DNA from: Magnolia sinica
Lineage: Eukaryota; Streptophyta; Magnoliopsida; Magnoliales; Magnoliaceae
Direction of reading: 5' to 3'
Assembly: GCF_029962835.1 (NCBI RefSeq)
Contig: NC_080577.1
Location: forward strand, 31,974,501-32,038,500
Length of the DNA: 64,000 nt
The notes beneath the pieces were generated by a model, which saw nothing but the letters and a program-made list of their open reading frames with translations, was not told the origin of the DNA and did no database searches. The position numbers and the translations under genes were made by a program. The number at the start of each line of letters is the position of its first letter. Positions within the stretch are counted from its first letter, which is position 1. Shown here piece after piece: positions 10,803-22,354 of the stretch.

Positions 10803-11692
10803 TAGGGGTGTACATTGAGTCCAACCGAGTTGAGCTAGCCTCAGCTTGACTCGGCTTGAACACTGGTTGACCTCAGCTCGAACTTGGCTCGGCTAAGTCC
10901 TCGAGCTTGACTGGCCAACTTAGCTCGGTTCGGTCAGCAGCACGGGCCAAGTTCGATCGAGCCGAGTTCGCCATTGAGGCATTTCCACAAACACCTAAAC
11001 TGCAACTTCAAACCAAGGTCATCTTGTCATGGAAGAACACTACAGAACGGATTGGTACAATGGGCAATCCCATGGCTGCAATCACATTTGTAAAGAGTGA
11101 GGAAATTTCAAAGATCAAGCCCACCATTCCCACATTGCAAATCTGCCAACCCACAGCTGTCCAAACCAAGGTCATCACATAAGCCCACCCTTCCCTTATC
11201 AAACCCCACCATCTCCCCTTCCAGCCACCTCCATTCACCACTCGCGAAGAGGCCAACCACGGATCCACAGGAAGCAACGGCCGATGTGTAGAGCTGCATC
11301 TCAAACACTACATCGAACGTTTCCCTCTTTAGAACCTTCTGGAATGAAAGCTGTGTGAGGGATAGCCAGAGCGCGAAGCCAGCAGATGCACCCACGGTGC
11401 ATAAGAAGCCGATCACAGATGGGCCAAACCTTCCTTGCCACCAGCCATATTTCGTTGAGTCATTTTATCAAACAGTTGGTGAGCAACATCAATAACGAAG
11501 TAACCGAGTGACCAAACTAGTTCAATTCGAGCTGGATTCGACGAGCCGAGCTGGGGCCCGCTCGAATTCATTTTCGAGCTCAAAAAATCAGCTCGACTCG
11601 GCTCGAACTCAGCTTCGAACCGAATCGAATCGAGCTTTTATAAGTCGAGGTGAGTGAGCTAACCGAGCTAGCTCGGTTCGTGTACACCCCTA
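10803..11692. mobile_element. Non-autonomous hAT element with captured gene fragment (Pack-hAT type), unit A
   Basis: Terminal inverted repeats TAGGGGTGTACA (10803) and TGTACACCCCTA (ending 11692) are flanked by 8-bp duplications GATATAAC (10795-10802) and GATATAGC (11693-11700), one mismatch. TIRs of this form and 8-bp duplications are typical of hAT transposons. Both sub-terminal regions are dense in CTCGA/TCGAG-type words ('gctcgactcggctcgaact'). The centre (about 11005-11455) is not transposon sequence but a purine-permease gene fragment on the minus strand. There is no transposase. Confidence 0.85.
11005..11455 (-). pseudogene. Purine permease (PUP family) gene fragment captured in hAT element
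   Basis: Plant purine permeases are ~10-helix plasma-membrane proteins of the drug/metabolite transporter superfamily that import adenine, cytokinins and related compounds. Reading the minus strand, one frame (11416 to about 11190) gives GFLCTVGASAGFALWLSLTQ then LSFQKVLKRETF and VGLFASGEWRWL. A second frame (about 11195 to 11008) continues with YVMTLVWTAVGWQICNVGMV, GLIFEISSLFTNVI and GLPIVPIRSVVFFHDKM. Order and motifs match the C-terminal half of PUPs (helices about 6 to 9). A frameshift near 11185-11195 separates the halves, and the reading is lost after HDKM, where the last helix should follow. The N-terminal half is absent. This is therefore a broken fragment, not a transporter gene; any transcript would more likely act as RNA. 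The closest subclade (PUP4/9/10/11-like) is a guess. Confidence 0.8.
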
Positions 11693-11700
11693 GATATAGC

Positions 11701-12584
11701 CTACGTCTACCTTCTAAACTGTTTCTTGTATATGATCCACCTGAATCATTGATTGCTTTAATTTTTGGGGTCTAAGCCTAAATTTCTGTGGCATCTAATT
11801 TGTATATTTCACATCATCATCATGGTGGGCCCAGTAAAAATTCAACACTCTACAACTCTCTTTCAATTGTTTCATTTGGTGTGGCCCATCTGACACATAA
11901 GTCGGCCTGATTTTTCTAACATAGGCCCAACATAGAATTACATCTAATGGTCAAGTGAATTTCACATACGCATCACAGAATTTGTTTTGTATACTCTACA
12001 TGTGGAAATTTCTTCAGGCAGTTGTGAGAGTGAAAACCCCCTCCCCCAAAAATATTTGGTATGCCCACCATAATATGTATGTGAAGCCTACTTTGTCCAT
12101 TAGATGTGTAATCCCATTCTATACTCACAACCAAAAGATGGGGCTGACTTGTGATTCACATGGGTCATACCAAAGGAAATGGATGGGAGAGAAATGTTCA
12201 CCATCTACTCTTTTATAGGCCATCGTGATGATTATGTGACATCTACTTAAACTATTAGACGTCACACAAAAATTAGTCATACAACTTAAAAATCAGGACA
12301 AATCTGTGATTCAAGTGGGCCACACTATGGAAAATAATTTTGACAGTGGGTGTCTACATTGTTTCCAATTGTGTGGTCCACCTAAATCACATATGGGGAT
12401 GATTTTTTAACTCTAAACTTAAAATTGGGTCATGCAACTATTGGCAGGAGTAATTTTTTTCCATTAAGCTACATTGGTAATTCATGTAATTTTTAATAAA
12501 TTAACTTCCTTATAAGACTCTTATAATGGTAGTTACATTAAAAAGGTTATTTTCTGTTAATGACGAAGCTAACCTTCTGGCAAG
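11701..12584. other. Dispersed MITE-like sequence between the two hAT elements
   Basis: Non-coding. It shares phrases with 5470-5650 ('tttcatttggtgtggccca', 'aattacatctaatggtcaag', 'tgatttttctaac'), in direct and inverted order, so it appears to be remnants of one or more foldback elements. Counterpart 33731-34615. Confidence 0.6.
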
Positions 12585-12799
12585 ACCATAGGTAGAGCTG
12601 TACACGAACTGAGTTAGCTCGATTAGCTCGCTTGACTTAACTCAAAAAAGCTCGATTCGACTCGGTTCGAAATTGAGTTTGAGCCGAGTCGAGCTGAGTT
12701 TTTGAGCTCGAAATAATTTCGAGCTTGCCCAAGCTCGACTCGACTCGACTCGATCTTGGGCATGAACTCGACTTAGTTCGACTTAGATCGAAAACTGGG

Positions 12800-14327
12800 T
12801 ATATATAATATAACATTTTATATATAAATACTCAATCGTTACAAAAAAAAACCCAAAATCCCTAACTCGTATCCCAGCCGTCCAGCGTTCGACCCTCTCT
12901 CTCTATCTCTCCAGTGTCCAGCGTCCGTCGAACCCCACCCAACCGATCACTTCCCTCTCAGCCTCTCTCCTCTCTTTTCGGTCTATAGCATCCGACCACT
13001 GATCATGTACTCTCCTCTTCATCTCTCTCTTCTATTTATCCATTCCCTCTGCTTGCACGGCCAGACGACCGACCACCGTCTCTAGTGGAGCCGTGGCCAG
13101 CAGGAGCAGCGTCCGTCCGAGCCTGTGGGTGGTGGCTATGAGCCAGTGGCCCACTATATAAATATAAATATAAATATATATATATATATGTATATATTAT
13201 ATTAAATAAATATATATTATAGATTTATATATAAATTAATCTTAAAATAATCTGAGGATATACAGCTAAATCCAAATGTTTTATATCAATCATACCATAC
13301 TCACCTTTTTAGGTGTCATGGCCCACTCGAGATTAGAATTTGCACAACAAATGTGATTTTAGCATGTTATTTAGCAAACGTGGGCTCCATCATTTCGTCA
13401 CTTTAGTTTGAGTTAATATACCCCACATGTACCTTGTATAACTTTTGAGTGCTTGCGTATCAAGTGACATACTCTACCATATTATCAAATAGCTTTACAT
13501 GATACTAAATATATTGATGGATGGATGTATGGGATTGTTGGGTTAAGTGGATGAATGGATGGATGTATCGTATATGGATGGTTTGTTTGGGTGGTTGGAT
13601 GGTTGGATGATTGAATAGATGTAACTATTAGTTTGTTAAACATTTTTCATTTGTTAGATTGTAAATTTTTTAATTTGTTAGATTGTTAATTTATTTTTAA
13701 TTTCTTAATTTGTTAAGTTGTTTTTTATTTATTACTGTTGATTGTTATTTATGAGATTTGTTTTGTTATATTTTTTAAAATAGATTATAAGGATTAAGGA
13801 TTGATAATCAGTTATTTATTTGAAGATTTCTATGTTGCCAAACATAGATACAATGTGTTTTTGGAGAAATAAAAATTCTCAGATTGTCTCATTTTTGGAT
13901 AGTTCAGGGTTATATAGATTGTAATGTATTCATTTATTTCAATTTGAATGCATATGTATGTTCTGATTTTGTCTCTCTCTTTTCTCTATGAATATATTTT
14001 CTGCATTTATTTCTGTTCTCAAATGTCTACACTTTATGTTGATGCTTGATTTGGGAATCAAATACATGATAAATATATTTTGGAGAGAAAAAAGAAGATG
14101 CTGCTGGAATTTTAGCGTGGTATTTAAATTGAAAAATGAATAAATTACAATTTATCCAACTTTGAATGAGTGATTGATTTAGACAGTTAGGCAAGTATGT
14201 CCGTCTAAGTATAGGTAAGCATTACGTCCTGCAATTCTATAGAGTGGTGTGGTGAATATTATAACATATCAAGAAATTTATTTTATAGATGATTAGTGAA
14301 TAGGAAGCCCCAAATATCTCTGGTGTG
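12800..14327 (+). other. hAT leader-like and intron-like segment, left of element 2
   Basis: 12845-13150 is CT-rich with runs of CTCTCT and resembles a plant 5' untranslated leader. It is followed by a TA-rich stretch (about 13155-13250) and a T-rich, intron-like region. At 13515-13622 there is a degenerate GGAT/GGTT tandem repeat. No conserved reading frame. Unit B equivalent is 34830-36345. Confidence 0.45.
13515..13622. repeat. Degenerate (GGAT)n-type tandem repeat
   Basis: Imperfect repetition of ggatggatgtatgg, ggatggtt and ggttggatg over about 105 bases. Present also in unit B at about 35533-35638 with few changes, so it predates the tandem duplication. Confidence 0.75.
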
Positions 14328-17300
14328 TGTCACGCCCCAAACCTGAAAATTGGATTCACAGGAATCCCGATTGCCGAATCCGGTGCCGACAGCCTCCGTA
14401 GTATCCCATTCTCGGTTCCTAGTGTCCATATGTTAGATTCTGATTCTGAGATCTTATAAGGAGGATTTTTTTATTTTTTATTTTACATTTAACTCATAAT
14501 AAGCATAACCACAAGATTACCCAATTCACAAAGGCAACATCATCATCACATATCCACTAATATAATCATTTCAGTACAATGCTAAAAAGGAAATATATAA
14601 ATCAAAAATTAAGCTCTAGAAGACCACTGTACACTCCAAGCTCAACACTGCTACAACCTAACATCACCTGCACGCATCTATCGTGCATAAGCTTATAGAA
14701 AGCTTAGAGGGTGGTGTAAGTGTGTACACAAGGTAAGTGCTAAGTATTCAATACAATGCCATAGTCATACAATACCAAAAATACTGGTAATCCATAAATC
14801 GTACAATGTCAGAATAAGCAGAAATACTGACAAGATCATGAATTATCAGAGTAAGCAGAAATACTGACAAGATCAGGATTTATTAGAGTAAACAGAAATA
14901 CTGACAAGATCACAAATCATAAGATAACAGAGTAAGCGGAAATACTGACAAGTCTATAAGTCATACAATATTAGAATACGCAATACGAATCAACTATGCA
15001 AATGAGGAGTCATAGAGTGTCAAATATCAGATGCAGAGGATGCAATGCAATATACGTTCCTGATGAGTAACACAAATAGCATCAGCCGTACCTAGACCAT
15101 ATAAATGTAGAAACATAATAACCCAAATTGCCATATGCCGCAAATATAATGCAATATGCGGTGCGAATGGAGTGACCATGCTAGAGTGTGAAGTCGGGAT
15201 GATAGTATGTAGTATCGCAGGCTATGGGGCCCATCACAGGGACTTCTATCCAAACTAGTCCCATACCTAATTTGGATAGTCAGTCTCAATGTGATAAACT
15301 CTTAATCTTAGGTTAGTCGCACGCCCTAACTGAAATCCTGGCCATTACGAATGTACAAGTAACAAATAGTTGCACACCACCAGCCCAAGTTGATAGTGAA
15401 TGAATGAATGAATGAGTATGCAACTCCTGCTCAATAAGTCCACGTATCAGTACAGTTCATCTCTGAGATTATCACCGGAGTTTAGTACACTCCAAATGGC
15501 ATTGCCGCTCTCCCAGCCACACAGTCCAAGTGAGCGTAAGAAACCTTATTATTCACCTGGCCAATAGTCTACCAATACCTATTCGGCACATCGATAGCGG
15601 ACCCATTCACGAGCTGGTCAAACTCAGCCTAGCAATGCTCCCTGCTCTCGAGCAGGTAAGGCCACACTCCCTCCCAACCGACCACAACATAGTGGGAGAT
15701 GTGGCCTCTTGGTATTCGACACTCGTGTGCTCATTTATCCACTCGGTTTCGACGTTGGGGCGTCCTTTGGTACTAAGAGGGTTCAGGAATTTTCACTCAG
15801 GGCCATCTATGGCAGCTTGGTGCTAGAATAAATTTTCGGTATCCCGTCTTGTCATCCACGATATGCTTGTGGAGGCTACGGCCTTGATGTCGCTAGGGCG
15901 TACAGTAATCATAATGCAAGATGCATGAGTCATACAATCTAGTCATGTATCAATCCTGCGCATACCATGCGCTCATGTGAGATATCCTCCGCCTATTAGG
16001 GAGTCTCATAACAACACGTTTAATGATATATGTAATGATCAACCACATCTCATAACTAACATGCAGATGATGCGTATGAGCATGTATCATGATGCTATGC
16101 TGTCACATACTCATAATCGGTATCAATAACCGGCATCGATAATCGACCTCGATAATGTGGACATTTAACCAACATTGCCCCCAAGGAATGGCCCTCATAG
16201 AGCCTAACATATAGTAGACCCCTGGCCTCACACAAGGGCCAAATATACAATACCATGGGCCTCACTCAAGAGCTTAATACACATCACGATGGGCCTTTCA
16301 CATGGACCTAACATACATCACAATGGGCTTCATAGCTTAGCCCTCAATTGCACCACAATGGGCCTTATACTATTATAATGGGCCGTGTCTCATGGGCCTA
16401 GTACACATCACATGAGCCATCTATCTATGGCGAATGGGGCCCACTTATTTGGGTTAACCCACAAAGAGAATGGGCCTAACAAGGCCTAAGGGAAAGTCAC
16501 AATGAGGACATCTACCCATCATTGCCCATCAATGTGGACATTCAACCAACATTACTCCCAAGTAGTGGCCCATATAGAGTCAAACATAAGGTAGGCCCAT
16601 AACCTCACACAAAGGCCTAATGTACATCACATTGGGCCTCATACAAAGGATATATACACAATAAGTAGGCCCTGCACATGGGCCTCAGATACATCGCATG
16701 ACCACAACCCATGGGCCCAATGCACATCATAATGGGCCTCGTTAAATGGGTTACAAAACGTCACAATGGCCATGCCATATGGGTCGGAAATACATAACAG
16801 GTGGGCCTCAATATCCAACAAGTGGGCCTTAAATAGCCAATAGGTGGGCCTCGAATATTCATCAGACGTGGGCCTTGCACATGTAGCAAGTGGGCCTACA
16901 CATCATCATTGGGCCGCACCAATGGGCTGCACTAATGGGCCACAAGTATAACATAGTGGGCCTGATGGATGGGCCACAAACACATCAAAGGTGGGCCTCA
17001 TGGATAGGCCATAAACACATCAGAGGTAGCCTCATGGGTGGGCCATAAACACATCAAAGGTGGGCCTCATGGATGGGCCATAAACACATTAGAGGTGGGC
17101 CTCATGGATGGGTCATAAACACATCAAAGGTGGGCCTCAACGGACGGCCACACAAATGGGCCCCATATACATCAAATGGACCACACCCAAATATAAGTGG
17201 TGATATTGATTTCCACCATTAAATTTCCCAAGGCCCACCATAACATATATTTCCCATCCAACCTGTTCATAAATTAACATAGTGATATATGAAGTGGAAA

Positions 17301-19168
17301 CAAATATCAGCTTAATAGGAAACTTGGCCCTTAGAAAATTTGAACAGTGGACGTCATTGTCCACTACTTTAAATGGTGGGGTCTACTTGAACTATGGATC
17401 TGATTCATTCTTTAGCTCATGCCATGAAATGAGCTTTAAAAATGGATGGATGGTTTGGATGCAGCATAAGCATCATGGTGGGTCCCATAGGGATGGACGG
17501 TGTGGAGAGAAACACATACATCAGTGAGGTCCCACCGTCCAGCGCTGTGGACGGTGCGGACAGAACACATACACCATGGTGGATTCCACCGTCCACGGCT
17601 GTGAATGGTGTGAATAAAACACATACATCATTGTGGGTTCCACGTGGGGCCTACCATAATGTTTATCTGCAATCCAACCCGTTGGTAAGGTCACACGGAC
17701 CTGGATGGAAAGGAAGAACAAATTTCATCGTGATCCAAAACTTCTGTGATACCCGAAAAGGGTCTCAATGGCAGCCATTCAATCACCATTGTTTCCTATC
17801 GTGTGGGCCACCTGAGCGTTGTATAAGGCTGATTTTTGGGGTGGCTCACTTCATTGGAGGGACCCAACAATTGCACGGTGTGGATGATGGACACAAATCA
17901 TGGTGAGGCCCACGGCTGGGATCGTGGGTCCCTGCTGTCCTCCTGCCAAAATGCAGTAGCAGGCGCTGCTTGCTTAATTTTTTTTTGGGTTTTCTTGGGG
18001 TTTTTTATAGGTGGGGTCCGCATCAGCAAAATCCACCCCGCCCATTGGTCTTTACTGCTCAAGATAGACCAAATGAGCCTAATATTTGCTATATTTTGGC
18101 ACATCAAAACCTTAGGGTGGATTTCAATGGTAGACACACTGTTTGCTATGCTATGGCCCGCCTGAGAGTTAGATTAACCTTATTTTTCGGCTCAACTCCT
18201 AAAATGATCTAAGAAATAGGATGGATGGCATGGATTAAACTTATACCTCGAGGTGGGGCCTGCATGGACAACCCTTCTCAAAAGCTTTGAATCCAAAGCT
18301 AATATTTGTGTTTCAGTGAATGTCCAGCGTCCAGGGACGTTGGACAGTTTGGGTTATAAGGTGGGCCCTGCTTAGGTGGGCCACAAAATGGTGGATGGTG
18401 TGAATACAACACATATAAAAAGTGGGCCCCACTTACAACTGGCTTGGGATCAAATACATGCTTCATGGTGGGGTCCATCCGAGTGTCCACACAGCCACAT
18501 CATCACACAAAATGATAGAGAGAGGGAGAGAGAAGGAGAGAAAGAAGCACCCATAGTTAGATCTTCCCTTCTTCCGCCAATGCATGCTAGAACTCCAATG
18601 GACGGACTTCAACGGTTAAGATGGATCATGGATGGTGGAGATGAGAGTTAGGAAGGTGGGCCACATTAGCTTCTTCCCTTGAAAGCCATGGAAGTGGGTT
18701 GCTTGGAGAGAGATGTGGTTTGAAAAATGAGAGAGAGAGATAGAGAGAGGTGTAAGAGAAGTGATGGGAGAGATGATGGTGAGGTGATGGGAAAGTTGAC
18801 TTTTGAGATTGCTTTTGTACTTGGGAATGGGGAGAGTAATGGGTTGAGTGATGGGTGTACTTTTGACAAGTGAGATGAGTGATGTGATGGATTCTCTCGA
18901 GATTTGCAACGAGCGACATTTTTTCTGAATTGAACGCGGACCCACATCTCCTGGCCAGGGTATCGCATCAGCGTGCAAGACGCGGCATCGGAACCGCGGC
19001 AACGGCGCGGTTGCACCGGTATAAGTCTCGGGTCAAGCCTACTCAGATATACGAGACACATCTCAGGGTCGCGTGCAAACACTGATAACCGATCGCGGGT
19101 CACCGGAATTCGACTGGGATGAACGCAAAAGCCTACGGAACAGTACGAGCTAGGATACGGGTGTTATA
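14328..19168. mobile_element. Element 2 (unit A): 4.8 kb coding-free TG...CA-type element nested in hAT
   Basis: Starts TGTCACGCCCCAAACCTG and ends GGATACGGGTGTTATA (the unit-B copy ends CTTGCA, so the final CA has mutated to TA here). Flanked by GTGTG at 14323-14327 and 19169-19173, a 5-bp target duplication. Same family as element 1 but much diverged: shared blocks are the CACCTGCACGCAT...CGTGCATAAGCTTATAGA segment, GCGGACCCATTCACGAGCTG, and the GC-rich final ~200 bases with 'gggtcgcgtgcaaac'. The middle (about 16160-17150) is a dense field of TGGGCC words and a 35-bp minisatellite. No open frame with a known domain. Confidence 0.75.
16956..17129. repeat. 35-bp minisatellite, five copies (unit A)
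   Basis: Five head-to-tail copies of a 35-base unit beginning GTGGGCCTCATGGATGGGCC, with one copy a base shorter. Part of the TGGGCC-rich middle of element 2. Confidence 0.9.
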
Positions 19169-19254
19169 GTGTGGGTGCCTCAGCCATATCTCTTCCTTTT
19201 ATAGAGGGAGACACGTCTTCAACTGTATGTAAATGAAAGAAAAGATCAACAGCA

Positions 19255-21139
19255 TGGGATGACTTTGAAGAAGTCATGATTAATAGTGTGTTGGAGATCA
19301 GGTATATTCATTATAAGTCATTATACAGTAAGAATCCAGGGGGATCAATAACACATTTAAATAAACATAAGCAAAACTATTCTAAGAGATTAAAACTCCT
19401 ACCTCCATGCCAACAATTGTTGTCATTTACTAAGGCAAAAGGGGATGACTCACAAGGCTTAGTTTCCACTCATAAATTTGAGAAAAAAAGTTAAAAGAGT
19501 GGTATGCTAGATTAGTGATCCTCAAAGAAAAAAAATTTCAGAATGATAAAAAGTAATGTGTCTAGGTCTTTCTATCTATTCCTTAAATCTCGAGTTAAGA
19601 GGGTCTCCCACGTCACTGTGCAGAGAGAGTACATGAAGATGCATACAAACGAGAAGATAAAATTGAAAGAAGTTTTGGCTTTGGCATAAAAAATAAGTTG
19701 ACATCTGATTTATGGACAGTGTCCAATCAAAGAAAATGATACATTTCATTAACTGTGCACTGCGTAAATAAATATTGAAAACTCTGCAAGAGAATTTTGA
19801 ACTTCTGCCATCTTCCTCCTCCCAATTCTGTTTTACCTATTTCAAATTGCATCTATAATTGTTTACAAGACTGAAAAAATTTAGCAATAACTTTAGACAA
19901 TGCTTTAGCAAATGACAGTGTAATTTCATGTTTATGTAACTAGTTCAGGGCAACTGAAAATTTATTTTTTGATGGAAAAATATTCTCGATCAGATGTTGT
20001 ACTCATATTTTAAACTTGATTGTACAAGAAAGGCCGAAAACAATTGACCACACTATAGAGAACATAAGAGAAAATGTGAAATATATAATGGAGTCGCCGT
20101 CGAGATTGAATATAAGGATTGACATCATCTAGCATTTTAATGTGCCATCTAAAAAAATGTTGAAGTTAGATGTATGTACACATTGGAATTCGACTTATGA
20201 AATGTTAGATACGACAATGGAATTAGAGCTTACATTTTCTAAATATGCGGCACATGACAGAACGTATTCTTGGTTACCGAGTGTAGATGATTGGACTAAA
20301 GCAAAACAAATTCACAACTTTCTCAAAGTTTTTTTATGATTGTACGAATTTTTTTCTGGAAATAAGTATTCAAATGCGAATTTGTTTCTTCGGTCTCTTT
20401 GGAATATTAAGGTTGCTCTACAAAAAAAAAATGCCAGTGTGGGTCTAGATTTTATATGACAGATGACAATTGGTATGTAGATAAAGTTTAAAAAATACTG
20501 GGATGAATGTTATTTGTTAATAACCTTAGTAATTGTTTTTCATCCTTATTATAATATGGGCTCAATCAAGTTTATTTTTATGAAGATTTATTCTATTGAA
20601 AGAATAGTAACGGAACCTTCCATGGTTCATCAAGCATTTGAAGATTTGTATAGTTCGTATGCTACTAATTTACCTACAGCAAGTGTTAAAAAAGTTAGAG
20701 ATACGTATGTTTCTATAACTGATGATGATGATGTGCTAAATGAATACATGTCTTAGTTAGCACAAGAAGAAACATAAGTTCAGACTAGGGAATCAAAGCT
20801 AGAAATCTACCTGAAAGAGCCATTCGTAAAGCGACAACTTTGATGTTTTGGAATGGTGAAAGACGAGGGTAAGTGAATCAAAATACCGTACATTATCTGT
20901 GATGGCACGGGACATATTATTAATACCAATTTCAATAGTGGCATCAAAATCCGCTTTTAGCGCAGGGAGTAGGGTTGTGAGCAAGCATCGAAGCTCACTT
21001 TCATAAAAAAACAATCTAAGCATTAATTTGTATAAAAGATTGGTTGCGTCCGACATGGGGAGGAGATGATATTAACGATGTGGAAGATGAAGAGATCGAG
21101 ATTCATGATGAGACTCTACCTATAACAACAACTACATGA
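19255..21139 (+). pseudogene. hAT-family transposase, decayed (unit A)
   Basis: hAT transposases cut and paste the element; the family has an N-terminal BED zinc finger, an RNase-H-like core and a C-terminal dimerisation region. Visible in order: a BED-like start (LYSKNPGGSITHLNKH, about 19325-19375) with at least one zinc-ligand cysteine replaced; a core region with LTSDLWTVSNQRK (about 19690) and THILNLIVQERP (about 20000); WNSTYEML at about 20188, where H stands in place of the usual R before WNST; SVDDWTKAKQIHNFLKVF (about 20280); a KIYSIE segment (about 20580); and the hAT dimerisation remnant ending DWLRPTWGGDDINDVEDEE before TGA at 21137-21139. Many stops and frameshifts interrupt it, for instance after LKVF. 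It resembles RICESLEEPER/BED-type plant hAT proteins. It cannot encode an active enzyme. Confidence 0.85.
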
Positions 21140-21440
21140 AGGCAGTTATCAATTATTTTCTTTTTTGTTGAAACTTGAATACTATGTAATATTACTTAAC
21201 TTAAAACTTGAAAGTGGTGTAATGTGAGTCTGTGACATTTATTTACTCATTATTATTTATTTTCTTTTATTTTTTTATATATTCATATTGCTTTTATTTT
21301 GTTATTACATCAAGTGCAAATTATTCACTTATAATTTTTATTTATTTTTATAAATCCTCAACATTCTAATTTTCGTGTACAACTTTAATAAATCATCAAC
21401 ATTTTGATTTTTTTTTATATATAAAAATTTGAGTGTAGAT

Positions 21441-22281
21441 ATGTCGTCATCTGACCCATCAACCAACATTTGAGACTATACTTCCCTAGTTGAATCATCA
21501 CCAAAGTCTGGAAGAACAAAGATTGTGTGTGATTTGTGTGTGGCAAAGTTTGTAAAAAAGACTAATCGGCTTCGATTACACTTGTCATGTTGAGGTGGCG
21601 ATACAAAATCTTGCCCTAATGCTCCAAAAGATGTCCAAATTCTTTTTCGAGCCATTTTAGATTCGAATAGGAAACTTTCTACCCCATCCGAACCTTTTAG
21701 ATTTGATACACAAATAACTTGTATGGAAGAGGCAGAGGAGGAAGCCATATTAAAAGCTTTAGAGGAAGAACAACTCCAATTCGCCTTAAAATGTATTATT
21801 GAAGAGGTTTCTAGACATCGAAGATATCCTCCAAGACAACATGATGTTAAAGTAAGATCGAGCATGAGCAACAAAAAGAAGAATAATAACAAAGTCAAGT
21901 TCCTCACCCGTTTTGGTGACTTTTATAAGGCTTTGGGTATTACATCCAAATTTTTACATAAAGAAAGTTTGAAAAATATAGTTCAAATTATAAAAGAGCA
22001 CGAAGGAAGCATCTCTTCACTTTCTGACTCAGAAGATATTCGGTGAATTTTATAAGGCTTTGGGTATTACGTACAAATCTTCACATAAAGAAAGTTTGAA
22101 AAATCTAGTTCAAACTATAAAAGAGCATAAATAAAACATCTCTTTACCTTTTGACTCAGAAGATATGAACCAATATGTCTATAAAAAATTAGATAATAGT
22201 TTGGATGGATTGGACAATAATGCAAGAGCTTATAATTATGTATCAGGAACAGAATGGCACTTCTCATATGGAGGTTATTAG
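21441..22281 (+). pseudogene. Second, BED-finger-like frame 3' of the hAT transposase (unit A)
   Basis: Starts at ATG 21441, about 300 bases after the transposase stop and on the same strand, inside the same hAT element. It reads KIVCDLCVAKFVKKTNRLRL then HLSC, a stop, GGDTKSCPNAPKDVQ: the C-x2-C ... H-x(n)-C pattern of the BED/plant hAT N-terminal finger. Then come an acidic EEAEEEAILKALEEEQLQFA helix, a basic MSNKKKNNNKVKF stretch, a repeated FYKALGIT...HKESLKN segment, and a close at YVSGTEWHFSYGGY (TAG 22279-22281). In-frame stops occur near 21471, 21591 and 22044. It may be a second gene of the element (a DNA-binding accessory protein) or part of another transposase copy. No known protein beyond the finger is recognised. 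Confidence 0.6.
21915..22178. repeat. ~131-bp tandem duplication inside the BED-like frame
   Basis: The segment coding for FYKALGIT..., HKESLKN and IKEH occurs twice in tandem (about 21915-22046 and 22047-22178). Two copies are also present in unit B (about 44804-44930 and following). Confidence 0.85.
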
Positions 22282-22354
22282 TTGTAATTTGTGAACAATG
22301 TAATTATGATGAATTATAATTATAATTTATGTATTTTATATATTTGATTATTTT

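Noticed and set aside
11108..11416. Minus-strand open frame as a functional purine permease
   Set aside because: It covers only part of the protein, is frameshifted near 11190, lacks the N-terminal half and the last helix, and sits inside hAT termini.
16956..17129. CRISPR-like array of direct repeats
   Set aside because: The repeats are contiguous without unique spacers, in plant retro-element DNA; it is a minisatellite.
17442..17906. 154-codon + strand open frame (and the 194-codon version at 40354-40938)
   Set aside because: It lies in inverted dispersed-repeat phrases of element 2. Different frames are open in the two units, and the translation is low-complexity repeat read-through (WWGP, HTP runs) with no family match.
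20799..21056. Minus-strand frames over the hAT C-terminal region
   Set aside because: They are shadows of the + strand dimerisation-domain remnant.
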